Shown: positions 8,967-18,469 of the stretch, piece by piece
How the letters are laid out: each line of letters starts with the position of its first letter
How positions within the stretch are numbered: position 1 is the first letter of the stretch
NCBI GenBank assembly: GCA_964581115.1
Contig: CAZOMY010000019.1
Span: 1-55,586 of the forward strand
Source: 2-02-FULL-55-14 sp964581115
Lineage (GTDB): Bacteria > Bacteroidota > Ignavibacteria > UBA10030
Direction of reading: 5' to 3'
Length of the DNA stretch: 55,586 nucleotides
The notes under the pieces: model-generated
Told to the model about the DNA's origin: nothing
Seen by the model: the letters and a program-made list of their open reading frames with translations, nothing else
Databases searched by the model: none
Position numbers and translations under genes: made by a program

Positions 8967-9845
8967 ATGCGCACCATCATCGCATTCCTGCTTCTCGTTC
9001 CCGGACCGATCTTCGCCCAGTCACTCGAATCGCAACTGGCGAATGACGGAACGCTCCTCCGTCTCCAACTGTCCACCGCTCCCTTTCCACATCCCGCCCG
9101 TGGATCCGGACATCAGTACGGCGGCAAGACATTCCCGGCTGATACACACTACCGTGACAGCACCGTGTTGGTCTTCATACCCAGGGGCTTTCGCTCCGAC
9201 CGTCCGCTGGACCTTGCCGTGCACATCCACGGCTGGTGGAACAACGTCGATTCCGTGCTCGTGCAATTCCGGTTGGCGGAACAGTTGACGGCCAGTCGCA
9301 AGAACGCTGCGCTCGTCATCCCCCAAGGTCCCAAGGGGGCCCCCGATTCGCACGGCGGTCGATTGGAGGACGAGGGAGGATTTCGACGATTCATTGAAGA
9401 CGTCGGACGTGAACTGCATGCACGGAGACTGGTGTCGACTCCAACGGTACGCCATGTTGTTCTCTCAGGGCATAGCGGCGCTTACCGCATGATCTCGAGC
9501 ATCCTGCTTCGGGGAGGCGCAAACGAGCGGATCACGGAGGTCTATCTGTTTGACGCCCTCTACGGCCAGTTGGAGAAGTACGGTCATTGGCTGACGCAGG
9601 AACAGGACCGATTCGTCGCAGTCTACTGCGACAGCGGCGGGACAAAAGCGACGACGGAATCGCTGATGGAAGACCTTGCGGCTTGGAAGATCCCGTTCGC
9701 GGCCTGGGAAGAATCGGACCCGACCCTCGATTTGAGTCTCCAACGTATCAACTTCATTCATTCAGACCTTGGACACAATGAAGTATTGATGGTGCGGGAG
9801 CAATACCGGCGCTCTCTCGAAAGCGGAACGCTTGAGAACAAGTGA
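8967..9845 (+). CDS. Exported alpha/beta hydrolase
   Basis: A 292-residue protein with a clear signal peptide (residues 1-18, cleavage after IFAQ). It has the hydrolase signature GHSGAY with nucleophile S170, a strand-loop HIHGWWNN near 86-93 that would form the oxyanion region, and a late GHNE segment offering the catalytic His. An acidic residue is available in YLFDALYG. The family is probably a carboxylesterase or feruloyl-esterase-like hydrolase. No substrate can be proposed. The gap to osmC is 95 bases and contains no hairpin that I trust. Confidence 0.75.
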   Translation: MRTIIAFLLLVPGPIFAQSLESQLANDGTLLRLQLSTAPFPHPARGSGHQYGGKTFPADTHYRDSTVLVFIPRGFRSDRPLDLAVHIHGWWNNVDSVLVQFRLAEQLTASRKNAALVIPQGPKGAPDSHGGRLEDEGGFRRFIEDVGRELHARRLVSTPTVRHVVLSGHSGAYRMISSILLRGGANERITEVYLFDALYGQLEKYGHWLTQEQDRFVAVYCDSGGTKATTESLMEDLAAWKIPFAAWEESDPTLDLSLQRINFIHSDLGHNEVLMVREQYRRSLESGTLENK

Positions 9846-10006
9846 GAGGATGAAGCAAGAAGGATGGAGCATGATGCAGGTTGCAAGAGGTGGACGAGTT
9901 CAGGAGAGATGTGACTCCAGGAGAAGGAGCTTTCGGAAGAGACTCTCACGCCAGAATGTGGCCGCTTTCACCACAAGGTGACTCCTTCCGCAACGATGGA
10001 GCCGCC

Positions 10007-10132
10007 ATGAAGCTCTTCTGGCTTGTCTTACGCGACGTGGCCAAGAAGTGGTACCATTCGCCGGCCTACTGGCGCCGCGTCAAGACCCAACCGGCAATCA
10101 TGTTCAAAGAACGTCTTGCTGACGTTGCCTAA
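10007..10132 (+). CDS. Small basic 41-residue protein
   Basis: ATG 10007 is preceded by GGAG at 9998-10001, a usable Shine-Dalgarno. The 41-residue product starts MKLFWLVLRD and is rich in Trp, Tyr, Lys and Arg. It has a short amphipathic N-terminus rather than a full membrane span. An in-frame longer reading (from 9881) lacks a plausible start. I do not recognise the family. An inverted repeat begins at its stop codon (GCACGAAGG 10134-10142 with CCTTCGTGC 10201-10209), consistent with a transcription end. It could be a genuine small protein or chance. Confidence 0.5.
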   Translation: MKLFWLVLRDVAKKWYHSPAYWRRVKTQPAIMFKERLADVA

Positions 10133-10133
10133 G

Positions 10134-10209
10134 GCACGAAGGGCTCACCCACAGAATCTCTGACCGACCTCAGTGCCTCGCTCAGTGCGCCCTCATGAGA
10201 CCTTCGTGC
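10134..10209. other. Inverted repeat after the small ORF
   Basis: GCACGAAGG at 10134-10142 is matched perfectly by CCTTCGTGC at 10201-10209. The 58-base interior contains two copies of CTCAGTG. It may be a terminator-like or structured 3' region. A degenerate TTTCG/TGCTT-rich stretch (10201-10260) follows up to dinB. Confidence 0.5.
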
Positions 10210-10244
10210 TTTCACCTTTGTGCTTGCTGTTTGTTTCGCAGTTA

Positions 10245-10259
10245 GCATTTCGGATTTCG
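10245..10259. repeat. 15-bp repeat shared with 46549-46563
   Basis: The word GCATTTCGGATTTCG is identical here and at 46549-46563, in both cases shortly before a gene start (dinB and comEA-like). It is built from a 7-bp unit (ATTTCGG) and belongs to the heptamer-array class. Confidence 0.7.
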
Positions 10260-10272
10260 ACTACGCCGCTCC

Positions 10273-11472
10273 ATGGCTTGGATCGCCCACCTAGACCTCG
10301 ACTGCTTCTACGTTTCCGTCGAGCGGAACAACGACCCGTCGCTGATCGGCAAGCCGGTCGTCGTCGGAGGCAGTCCGAAAGGACGCGGCGTTGTGGCGTC
10401 AGCGTCGTACGAAGCGCGTGCCTTCGGCGTTCGCTCCGCCATGCCGACGGCCCAGGCGCTGCGGCTCTGCCCTTCTCTGGTCGTCGTGCGGGGACATCAC
10501 GAACAGTACGGCGACATTTCGCACCGGCTGTACGAGCGCATGCAGCAGCTGGCGCCGATCGTCGAGCGCGCATCGATCGACGAGATGTACCTGGACTTCA
10601 CGGGTACTGAACGGCTGTATGACAACGACCTTCCCGCGTTCATGAGAAAGCTGAAGCGGATCGTTCGTGACGAATTCTCGCTCCCTTGCACGGTCGCGCT
10701 TTCGGCCAACAAGCTTGTCTCGAAGATCGCCACGGGAGTCGTAAAACCCGACGGGGTCATCACCATTCCGCACGGGACCGAAGCCGCCTTCCTGGCTCCC
10801 CTGCCCGCCAGCGTCATACCGGGCGTCGGCGCAAAAACGGAGGAGTTTCTGACACGCCACGGCTTCCGGACGGTGGCCGACATTCAGAAGCGGACGCAAG
10901 ATGAGTTCATGTCGCTGCTCGGCAAACACGGACTGTGGATCTACGCGGCCGCGCACGGCAGGGGGTCGGAGCATCTGACCTCCGAGCACACCCGCAAGAG
11001 TATCTCCCGCGAGGAGACGTTCGGGCACGACATCCAGGACCTCGCCGAATTGGAGCGCGAGCTCTTCGCACTCACGGAGGACGTCTGCATGTCGCTCCGG
11101 AAGAAGGGCTGGAAGGCGCGCACCGTCTCGATCAAGTTCCGATACACCGACTTCTCGACCTTTACGCGCGACCAAACGGTGGATCCAACGGATCACGACG
11201 CCGTCATTTTCAAGACTGCCGCGGAACTGCTGCGCAACAACTTCGACCGGCGACGCAAGCTGCGGCTCATAGGCGTCCGGCTTTCGAATTTCTCGGAGGA
11301 GACACAGCTGGTACTCGGACTCGATCCTGCATCGGGAAAGAACGAGAATGTGTTGAAGGCCATGGACGAGATCCGCAAGAAATTCGGGAGCGACGTCGTG
11401 CATTTGGGGACCGGACGCGCCGGTGAAGGACCACCACCGTCGGCGCCCGACGAACGACCGCCCGGAGAATGA
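10273..11472 (+). CDS. dinB: DNA polymerase IV (Y family)
   Basis: A 399-residue translesion polymerase. Catalytic acidic residues are in HLDLDCFY (D8, D10) and SIDEMYLD (D104, E105). The nucleotide-binding YEARAFGVRS segment and the thumb helix-hairpin-helix (PGVGAKTEEFL) are present. The little-finger domain covers about 245-360. The usual extreme C-terminal clamp-binding peptide is not seen. Instead an internal TQLVLGL near residue 343 sits where related FCB polymerases carry QxxLF, so clamp contact may be internal. The C-terminus is Pro-rich. No Shine-Dalgarno is evident. It stands alone, with no LexA-like box that I can identify. Confidence 0.95.
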   Translation: MAWIAHLDLDCFYVSVERNNDPSLIGKPVVVGGSPKGRGVVASASYEARAFGVRSAMPTAQALRLCPSLVVVRGHHEQYGDISHRLYERMQQLAPIVERASIDEMYLDFTGTERLYDNDLPAFMRKLKRIVRDEFSLPCTVALSANKLVSKIATGVVKPDGVITIPHGTEAAFLAPLPASVIPGVGAKTEEFLTRHGFRTVADIQKRTQDEFMSLLGKHGLWIYAAAHGRGSEHLTSEHTRKSISREETFGHDIQDLAELERELFALTEDVCMSLRKKGWKARTVSIKFRYTDFSTFTRDQTVDPTDHDAVIFKTAAELLRNNFDRRRKLRLIGVRLSNFSEETQLVLGLDPASGKNENVLKAMDEIRKKFGSDVVHLGTGRAGEGPPPSAPDERPPGE

Positions 11473-11540
11473 ACCCGTTGACGTCGCTCCAGGACCGACG
11501 GACCGGCACGGCCGCCCGGCCAACCGTTGTGCTTCTCCAG

Positions 11541-11569
11541 TGGCGATTGCCTGCACCGTTCCGTAGATT
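11541..11569 (+). promoter_or_regulatory. Candidate promoter of the acylase gene
   Basis: TGGCGA at 11541-11546 and TAGATT at 11564-11569 are separated by 17 bases, about 66 bases before the ATG at 11636. The same two hexamers with the same spacing occur before the S9 peptidase gene (15516-15544). Confidence 0.4.
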
Positions 11570-11635
11570 TTTCGCCAAGCGGTCGCCGATATGCGTCATC
11601 CCGCCTGGCCACCTTCACTTCGCATGATCACCCCT

Positions 11636-13828
11636 ATGAAGAGACTCTTCCTTCTCCTGATCGTCCCGGTCCTGATCTTCGCCCAACGTCCGAGCGCTCA
11701 GGACATTTCACGCTGGGAATCTCGGGCCAAGCGCGTCACGATCATTCGGGACACTTGGGGGATCCCGCATGTCTACGCTCCGACCGACGCCGATGCCGTT
11801 TTCGGCATGCTCTACGCGCAATGCGAAGACGATTTCGCCCGGGTCGAGATGAACTACATCGAGAAACTCGGCCGGATGGCCGAGGTCCAGGGGCCGAAGG
11901 CACTGGCCGGAGATCTTTACATCCGCCTTGTCATCGATGCGGAAGAGGCACAAGACGACTACCGCACAAGCCCGGATTGGCTTCGCGCATTGATGGATGC
12001 CCACGCCGACGGCATCAATTACTACCTGTATCGGCATCCCGAAGTCCGTCCCAGACTGCTGACGCACTTCGAACCGTGGTACTCCCTCACCTGGACCGAC
12101 GGGAGCATCGGAGCCATCAGCACCGGAGACATCGGCCCCCGCGATGTGGGGCAGCTGTATCTGGGAACCGAAGGTTCGTTGGGAGACCTCGAGCGGGAGC
12201 AGGATGAGCGCCTGACCGGCTCGAATGGCTTTGCGATCGGACCTTCGCGTACGGCATCGGGCAATGCCATTCTCTATATCAATCCGCATGTCACGTTCTA
12301 CTTTCGCCCCGAGATCCATGTGGTGAGCGATGAAGGTCTGAATGTCTATGGTGCGGTAACGTGGGGACAGTTCTTCGTCTATCAGGGCTTCAACGAGCAT
12401 TGCGGGTGGATGCACACCTCCAGCGCAGCCGATGTCTCCGACATGTATGCGGAACAGATCATCGAAGAGAACGGGCAGAGGTTCTACCGGTACGATGGCG
12501 GCCGGAGACGCATCACCGAGAAGAAGATCACACTTCGCTACATGTCGGGAGACAGCACGACCTCCATGACCGTTCAGGCCATGTTTACGCACCATGGCCC
12601 TGTCATGGCGAAGCGCAACGGGCAGTTCCTCAGTGTTCGATCCTTTAATCGGTCCATCCAAAGTCTCATCCAGAGCTTCCAGCGGACCAAGAGCACCGGC
12701 TTGGAGTCGTTCAAGAAGTCGATGGACCTGACCGCCAACGCGTCGAACAACACCGTCTTCGCGGACGACCGGGGAAATATCGCCTACTGGCACGGCAATT
12801 TCTTGCCGAAGCGGGATCCTTCGATCGACTGGTCGCAGCCCGTCGACGGAAGTACACCGTCGACCGAATGGCAGGGACTTCATCCGGTCCACGAATCCGT
12901 TCACATCATCAACCCGAGCAGCGGCTGGATCCAGAACTGCAACTCCACGCCGTTCACGGCTTCGGGCGAAAGCAGCCCGCGTCGAACGGACTATCCTTCA
13001 TACATGGCGCCCGACGAGGAGAACTTCCGGTCTCTGAACGCCGTCCGCGTCCTCGATCGCGAGAAGGCCTTCACGATCGACAAGGTGATCGCAGCCGGGT
13101 ACGACCCGGCCTTGACGGCATTCGAGATCCTCGTCCCCGCTTTGGTAAGGGTGTTCGAGCGCGATATCAAGCCGGGAACGAACACGCATGACAAACTCAG
13201 CGAGCCCATCGCCATTTTGAAAGCTTGGGACCACCGGACATCGGTCCGTTCGATCGCGATGACGCTGGCCCATGCGTGGGGAGAGAAGCTGGCTCGCGCC
13301 ATCGCACGCACCAAGGCCGGGGCGGATGAGGATGGCACCGTCGCCAAGACCAAGGCGTTCGCACAGCGGGCGACGGCATCGGAGATCGTCGAGCCGCTCA
13401 TGCGTACGGTGCAGGAGCTCGACTCCACGTTCGGAACGTGGAAGACCCCCTGGGGCGAAGTGAACCGCTTCCAGCGGCTGGATGGGGGCCTCGAGGAGCG
13501 CCATGACGATGCGCAGCCCAGTTGGCCTGTCGGCTTCGCCTCGGCACGATGGGGAATGCTGGCAGCGTACAGCAGCCGCACGTACGATGGAACGAAGAAG
13601 ATGTACGGCTTCGGCGGCAACAGCTTTGTCGCCGCCGTTGAATTCGGAGAACGGCTCAAGGCCAAGTCGCTTCTCGCCGGCGGCCAGAGTGGAGATCCAC
13701 GATCAAGGCACTTTTCCGACCAGGCCGAGATGTATGCGACAGGCCGGTTCAAGGATGTACACTTCTACAAAGAAGATGTCCTGAAGAACGCCGAAGCAAT
13801 GTATCATCCTGGCGAAGAGGCCAGATAG
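11636..13828 (+). CDS. Exported penicillin-acylase-family (Ntn) hydrolase
   Basis: A 730-residue precursor of the penicillin amidase/acyl-homoserine-lactone acylase family (N-terminal nucleophile hydrolases). A signal peptide spans residues 1-17 (cleavage near IFAQ). The alpha-chain motif RDTWGIPHVYA is at 38-49. Self-processing would occur before S196 in GSNGFAIGPSRTASG, the position of the beta-chain nucleophile. NPH and the later beta-chain elements follow. The enzyme hydrolyses acyl-amide bonds in the periplasm. Substrates in this family include beta-lactam side chains, N-acyl homoserine lactones and capped peptides, and sequence alone does not choose. The start at 11636 gives the cleanest signal peptide. 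ATG 11591 and 11624 are in-frame alternatives. Confidence 0.9.
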   Translation: MKRLFLLLIVPVLIFAQRPSAQDISRWESRAKRVTIIRDTWGIPHVYAPTDADAVFGMLYAQCEDDFARVEMNYIEKLGRMAEVQGPKALAGDLYIRLVIDAEEAQDDYRTSPDWLRALMDAHADGINYYLYRHPEVRPRLLTHFEPWYSLTWTDGSIGAISTGDIGPRDVGQLYLGTEGSLGDLEREQDERLTGSNGFAIGPSRTASGNAILYINPHVTFYFRPEIHVVSDEGLNVYGAVTWGQFFVYQGFNEHCGWMHTSSAADVSDMYAEQIIEENGQRFYRYDGGRRRITEKKITLRYMSGDSTTSMTVQAMFTHHGPVMAKRNGQFLSVRSFNRSIQSLIQSFQRTKSTGLESFKKSMDLTANASNNTVFADDRGNIAYWHGNFLPKRDPSIDWSQPVDGSTPSTEWQGLHPVHESVHIINPSSGWIQNCNSTPFTASGESSPRRTDYPSYMAPDEENFRSLNAVRVLDREKAFTIDKVIAAGYDPALTAFEILVPALVRVFERDIKPGTNTHDKLSEPIAILKAWDHRTSVRSIAMTLAHAWGEKLARAIARTKAGADEDGTVAKTKAFAQRATASEIVEPLMRTVQELDSTFGTWKTPWGEVNRFQRLDGGLEERHDDAQPSWPVGFASARWGMLAAYSSRTYDGTKKMYGFGGNSFVAAVEFGERLKAKSLLAGGQSGDPRSRHFSDQAEMYATGRFKDVHFYKEDVLKNAEAMYHPGEEAR

Positions 13829-13853
13829 ACCGCACGCCACCCTGCTCTGACCC

Positions 13854-15362
13854 ATGATCGGCTTCGATAACGAGAGATACCTCGCCGAGCAATCGGCTGC
13901 CATCCTCGAGCGCGTCAAGCGCTTCGATAACAAGCTCTACCTGGAATTCGGCGGGAAGCTCATGTTCGACTACCACGCTGCCCGCGTCCTGCCGGGATAC
14001 GACCCGAACGTCAAGCTGCGACTTCTCCAAACGCTGCGCGACAAGGCCGAGGTCCTGCTCGCCATCTACGCCGGCGACATCGAGCGCAAGAAGATGCGCG
14101 CCGATTTCGGCATCACCTACGAATCCGACGCGCTCAAGCTGATCGACGACCTCACCGCTTGGGGGGTCTCCGTGGCAGGGGTCGTCATCACGCGCTTCGA
14201 GCATCAGCCATCTGCGAAGCTCTTCCAGAACAGGCTCGAGCGGCGCGGCATTCATGTGTACACGCACGGATTCACCAAGGGATATCCGACCGACATCGAG
14301 ACCGTGGTGAGCGACCACGGATACGGCGCGAACGAGTTCATTCGGACCTCGCGTCCCATCGTCGTCGTCACCGGGCCCGGACCGCTCAGCGGCAAACTGG
14401 CCACGTGCTTGTCGCAGATCTATCACGAGTGGAGGCGAGGCGTGCATGCGGGCTACGCCAAATTCGAGACGTTCCCTATCTGGAATCTCCCCCTGAAACA
14501 TCCGGTCAACGTCGCCTACGAGGCCGCCACGGCCGACATTCGAGACTACAACGTCATCGACTCGTTCCATCTGGAGGCGTACAACGAGAAGGCGGTCAAC
14601 TATAACCGGGACGTTGAAGCGTTTCCCCTCCTCCGCCGCATCATCGAGTCGATCACGAACGAACCTTCCTTCTACAAGTCCCCCACCGACATGGGGGTCA
14701 ACCGTGCCGGCTTCGGCATCGTGAACGACGAGGTCGTGCGCGCGGCGTCACGCCAGGAGATCGTACGCCGCTATTTTCGCTACGCCTGCGAATATGCTAT
14801 GGGCCTGGCCGACAAGGAGACCGTCCAGCGCGCCGAGCTTATCATGAAGGAGATCGGTGCCTCTCCGGAAGACCGCACTGTTGTGGCTCCGGCACGTTCG
14901 AAGGCGGCCGCCCACGCCCCTTCGACGAATACCGACCACCACGTCTCCTGCGCCGCAGCTCTCCAGCTCGTTGACGGGACGATCATCACCGGCCGCAACT
15001 CCGATCTGATGCATGCCGCGTCGGCCGTGGTGATGAATGCCGTCAAGCATCTGGCCGGCATTCCGGATGACATCCACCTTCTTCCTCCGTCGATCATCAA
15101 TTCGCTGAGCCACTTCAAGCGGGAGATCCTTCAAGGCCGGCAGGTCAGTCTGGATCTCGAAGAAACGCTGGTGGCCCTCAGCATCAGTGCGACCGACCGG
15201 CCCGAAACGCTCGCGGCCGTTGAGCGACTCAAGGACCTACGGGGGTGCGAAATGCACCTGACGCATATCCCCACTCCAGGGGACGAAGCCGGACTGCGCA
15301 AGCTGGGCCTGAACCTGACGAGTGAACCGACCTTTGCGACGAAGCAATTGTTCATGGCCTGA
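13854..15362 (+). CDS. DUF1846 (UPF0371) family protein
   Basis: A 502-residue cytoplasmic protein that matches the DUF1846 family along its full length (opening MIGFDNERYLAEQS, later KLYLEFGGKL and VVTGPGPLSGKLATC). The TGPGPLSGKLATC segment near 180-192 resembles a phosphate-binding loop. Structures are known for the family but no reaction is established, so I assign none. It starts 25 bases after the acylase stop and may be co-transcribed with it. No anomaly in length or composition is apparent. Confidence 0.9.
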   Translation: MIGFDNERYLAEQSAAILERVKRFDNKLYLEFGGKLMFDYHAARVLPGYDPNVKLRLLQTLRDKAEVLLAIYAGDIERKKMRADFGITYESDALKLIDDLTAWGVSVAGVVITRFEHQPSAKLFQNRLERRGIHVYTHGFTKGYPTDIETVVSDHGYGANEFIRTSRPIVVVTGPGPLSGKLATCLSQIYHEWRRGVHAGYAKFETFPIWNLPLKHPVNVAYEAATADIRDYNVIDSFHLEAYNEKAVNYNRDVEAFPLLRRIIESITNEPSFYKSPTDMGVNRAGFGIVNDEVVRAASRQEIVRRYFRYACEYAMGLADKETVQRAELIMKEIGASPEDRTVVAPARSKAAAHAPSTNTDHHVSCAAALQLVDGTIITGRNSDLMHAASAVVMNAVKHLAGIPDDIHLLPPSIINSLSHFKREILQGRQVSLDLEETLVALSISATDRPETLAAVERLKDLRGCEMHLTHIPTPGDEAGLRKLGLNLTSEPTFATKQLFMA

Positions 15363-15515
15363 CCTCGAGGAGTCATGAACCGCCATGACGCCAGGTCGCT
15401 CTCGACCCCTTAGTGATCTGAAGCGATCGGTTCGGTGAAGCCGTCCACCTTCGCGCCGTGGAATCGATCTCCCGTTGAGAAGGGAGCCATTCTCGGAAGG
15501 ATTTCTGCGGGCTCA

Positions 15516-15544
15516 TGGCGAATCCGGCATTCGTGCCGTAGATT
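15516..15544 (+). promoter_or_regulatory. Candidate promoter of the S9 peptidase gene
   Basis: TGGCGA at 15516-15521, 17 bases, then TAGATT at 15539-15544, about 43 bases before the start codon. It is identical in both hexamers and in spacing to the candidate at 11541-11569. Confidence 0.4.
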
Positions 15545-15586
15545 GCCAGACCGTCAACCAACCAATCGCATCCTGGGAGAAGCCTC

Positions 15587-17749
15587 GTGATGAAGAAGCT
15601 GACGTACCTGATACTGCTCGTCGTGCCGATCGCCGCCCTCGCGCAGCCGAAATCCCTTACCGCCGACGACTACGCGCGCGCGGAGAAGTTCCTCGCCGCC
15701 ACGGTCAATCCGCTCGTCATGAACGGCTCACTGAACGTGACATGGAAGAAGGATGGGACCTTCTGGTACCGAGTCTCGACCGAGAAGGGCTCCGAGTTCG
15801 TGATCGTCGACCCGCGGAAGAAGTTGCGCAGCTCCTACACCCCGACGAAGGAAGATTCCTCGTCGATGCCCGGCCGTAGTGGCCGCTTTGGGATGTTCGG
15901 CGGCACGGCCGTACAATCGCCTGACGGCAAGAAGGAAGCCTTCATCCGCAACTGGAATCTGTGGGTCCGCGACCTGACGACGAAGGAAGAGCGTCAGCTG
16001 ACGACCGACGGGGTGGAGAACTTCGGCTACGCCACCGACAACGCGGGATGGAAGACGAGCGACCGCGCCATCCTGTTGTGGTCTCCCGACTCGCGCAAGA
16101 TCGCTACGCAACAGCAGGATGAGCGCCAGGTCGGCTTCATGCACCTCGTCGAGGCAACGACCGGCCATCCCATATTGAAGTCATGGAAGTACCCTCTTCC
16201 CGGCGACAGCATCGTGGCGATGCTGCATCGCGTCATCATCGAAGTGGACGGCCCGCGCGTCGTCCGGCTGCAGCTGCCGCCGGAGTATCATCGCGCCACG
16301 CTCGGCGACGACATCTCGATGGACGATTACAAATGGAGCCCCGACGGTTCGCGATTGGCCTTCGCCTCCACGTCGCGCGACCACAAGCGCACGTGGGTGC
16401 GTGTGGCCGACGCTGCCACGGGAGCCGTTCGCACGATCTTCGAGGAGGTCGTGGCGACGCACTATGAATCCGTCTCGGGCTGGGAGGTGCTGTGGGGATC
16501 TGAGGAGATCATCTGGTTCTCTCAGCGCGACGACTGGGGACAGTTGTATCTGTATGACATGAAGACCGGGAAAATGAAGAACCCGATCACATCGGGTCCT
16601 GGGATGGTTTCGCAGATCGTGAAGGCCGACGAGAAAGAACGGACGGTCCTGTTCGCGGCGTATGGACGGGAGAAGGGGCGTGATCCCTACTTCCTCCACT
16701 ACTACCGTGTGAAGCTCAATGGCCGGGGAATGAAGCTGCTCACGCCCGAAGACGCCCACCACTCCCTACAGCTTTCCCCGTCCGGCCTCTACTTCGTTGA
16801 TTCATATTCGAAGCCTGACGTTCCGCCGGTTCACGTCCTTCGCAATGCGGACGGCGACCTGATCATGACGCTTGAAAAGGCTGACATCTCAAAGTTGATC
16901 GCTTCCGGCTGGAAGCCGCCGATACCCATCACGATGAAGGGGCGCGATGGGAAGACGGACATCTACGGACTGATGTTCGTCCCGACGAACCTCGACACGA
17001 CAAAGAAGTATCCTATCGTCAACAATGCCTACCCCGGACCGCAGAGCGGCAGCGTCGGTCCTCGAGGCTTCGCCGCCGCGCGGGGCGATCGTCAGGCCAT
17101 GGCCGAGCTCGGCTTCATCGTTGTCACGATCGACGGCATGGGGACGCCGAATCGTTCGAAATCATTCCACGATACCTACTACGGCGCGATGGGACGCGAC
17201 AACACGCTCCCCGATCAGGTCGGGGGAATGCAGCAATTGGCGCAACGGTATCGCTGGATCGACATCGACCGTGCCGGGATGTGGGGTCATTCCGGAGGCG
17301 GATTCATCACAGCGGCGGCGATGTTCCGCTATCCTGACTTCTTCAAGGTCGGTGTTTCGCAGTCGGGCAATCACGATCAACGCAACTACGAGGATGACTG
17401 GGGTGAGCGGTACCAGGGACTCCTCATGAAGAACGCCGACGGTTCGGACAACTACGACGCCGAGGCGAATCAGACGGTGGCGAAGAACCTGAAGGGAAAA
17501 CTCCTGCTCGCACACGGCATGATGGATAACAACGTGCCTCCGTACAGCACGTATCTCGTGATGGAGGCGCTCATCAAGGCCAACAAGGATTTCGACCTGA
17601 TCCTGTTCCCCTACCAGCAGCATGGCTACGGTCCACACAACAACTACATGATGCGGCGGCGGTGGGACTATTTCGTAAAGTGGCTGATGGGCTCCGAGCC
17701 GCCGAAGGAATTCGAATTCAAGCCGCCCACGCCGGTGCGGCCGATGTAG
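15587..17749 (+). CDS. Exported S9 family (DPP-IV-like) prolyl peptidase
   Basis: A 720-residue serine peptidase. A signal peptide at residues 1-20 (ending AALAQ) is followed by a DPP-IV beta-propeller domain to about 460 and an alpha/beta-hydrolase domain with a complete triad: S569 in GHSGGG, D647 in GMMDNN and H679 in QQHGYG. Such enzymes remove X-Pro or other dipeptides from peptide N-termini in the periplasm. GGGAGA at 15575-15580 is six bases before GTG 15587 and nine before ATG 15590, so either codon may start translation. It stands alone between a candidate promoter and a hairpin at 17791. Confidence 0.93.
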   Translation: MMKKLTYLILLVVPIAALAQPKSLTADDYARAEKFLAATVNPLVMNGSLNVTWKKDGTFWYRVSTEKGSEFVIVDPRKKLRSSYTPTKEDSSSMPGRSGRFGMFGGTAVQSPDGKKEAFIRNWNLWVRDLTTKEERQLTTDGVENFGYATDNAGWKTSDRAILLWSPDSRKIATQQQDERQVGFMHLVEATTGHPILKSWKYPLPGDSIVAMLHRVIIEVDGPRVVRLQLPPEYHRATLGDDISMDDYKWSPDGSRLAFASTSRDHKRTWVRVADAATGAVRTIFEEVVATHYESVSGWEVLWGSEEIIWFSQRDDWGQLYLYDMKTGKMKNPITSGPGMVSQIVKADEKERTVLFAAYGREKGRDPYFLHYYRVKLNGRGMKLLTPEDAHHSLQLSPSGLYFVDSYSKPDVPPVHVLRNADGDLIMTLEKADISKLIASGWKPPIPITMKGRDGKTDIYGLMFVPTNLDTTKKYPIVNNAYPGPQSGSVGPRGFAAARGDRQAMAELGFIVVTIDGMGTPNRSKSFHDTYYGAMGRDNTLPDQVGGMQQLAQRYRWIDIDRAGMWGHSGGGFITAAAMFRYPDFFKVGVSQSGNHDQRNYEDDWGERYQGLLMKNADGSDNYDAEANQTVAKNLKGKLLLAHGMMDNNVPPYSTYLVMEALIKANKDFDLILFPYQQHGYGPHNNYMMRRRWDYFVKWLMGSEPPKEFEFKPPTPVRPM

Positions 17750-17790
17750 CGGACCCGCCGTCGTCGCGGCTTCTTGCGGAAATGAGCCTC

Positions 17791-17817
17791 AAGGCCCGTC
17801 ATGATTCGACGGGCCTT
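17791..17817 (+). terminator. Hairpin after the S9 peptidase gene
   Basis: A perfect 10-bp stem (AAGGCCCGTC 17791-17800 with GACGGGCCTT 17808-17817) closes a 7-base loop 42 bases past the stop. No U-tract follows, so it may be a weak or factor-assisted terminator. Confidence 0.55.
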
Positions 17818-17845
17818 GGCATCTGTGCTCCAAAGATGCTAGATT
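17816..17845 (+). promoter_or_regulatory. Candidate promoter of the CBS gene
   Basis: TTGGCA at 17816-17821 with an 18-base spacer (or TGGCAT at 17817-17822 with 17) precedes TAGATT at 17840-17845. Transcription would start near 17852, giving a leader of about 80 bases. Confidence 0.4.
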
Positions 17846-17932
17846 CTCGAAGTTGGGAAACTAGGCCGCAACGCGCTTTGCACCAGCCCATCAGAGGCAA
17901 CAGATCGTCGGATCACCAACGGTGAGGGAGAC

Positions 17933-18370
17933 ATGGGAACGGTGAGAAACATCCTGGCAACCAAGGGTTCAACGGTATTCACGGTCGAGCCCGAAACCTC
18001 GGTCTTGGAAGCGCTACGGATCATGGCCGAGCACAACGTCGGTGCGCTGGTGGTCACCAAGGACCGTGAGCTGGCAGGCATTTTCTCCGAGCGCGACTAT
18101 GCCCGCAAGGGAGCATTGCTCGGACGTACGGCGGCGGCCACGACGGTCGGCGAGATCATGACGTCGAACGTGTTCACGGTGACTGAGGAACATTCCGTCG
18201 ACGCCTGCATGGCGCTCATGACGGCCCGTCATATCCGCCACCTGCCGGTCGTGGAAGGCGGGAAACTTGTCGGAATGGTCTCCATCGGCGATATTGTAAA
18301 ACGGCTGATCGCCGAGCGAGAACAGACGATCCAGGACCTGACCAGTTACATCACGGGTTCACGTTCGTGA
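17933..18370 (+). CDS. Two-CBS-domain protein
   Basis: A 145-residue stand-alone pair of CBS motifs (residues about 10-65 and 74-130), a Bateman module that binds adenosyl ligands such as AMP, ATP or SAM. Conserved features include the VGALVVT strand, GIFSERDYAR and the second-repeat HIRHLPVVEGGKLVGMVSIGDIVK. A good Shine-Dalgarno (GGGAG) precedes the ATG. Proteins of this size usually regulate an unlinked partner. The neighbours do not reveal which. Family assignment is firm, function unknown. Confidence 0.92.
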   Translation: MGTVRNILATKGSTVFTVEPETSVLEALRIMAEHNVGALVVTKDRELAGIFSERDYARKGALLGRTAAATTVGEIMTSNVFTVTEEHSVDACMALMTARHIRHLPVVEGGKLVGMVSIGDIVKRLIAEREQTIQDLTSYITGSRS

Positions 18371-18407
18371 CGAGTTGATCGATCCGGAGCATTGAAGCAC
18401 CAGCCCG

Positions 18408-18429
18408 CGCCGGGGCCTCTGCCCCGGCG
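18408..18429 (+). terminator. GC-rich hairpin between CBS and amidohydrolase genes
   Basis: A perfect 9-bp stem CGCCGGGGC/GCCCCGGCG with a 4-base loop CTCT. It lies 38 bases after the CBS stop. There is no U-tract, so it is terminator-like rather than a canonical intrinsic terminator. Confidence 0.5.
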
Positions 18430-18469
18430 TTGCGCGTACATCCACACCCTTAACCCAATCGGAATCTCC

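Noticed and set aside
10399..12904. Minus-strand frames of 385 and 398 codons opposite dinB and the acylase
   Set aside because: Shadows. Both plus-strand genes have full catalytic motifs.
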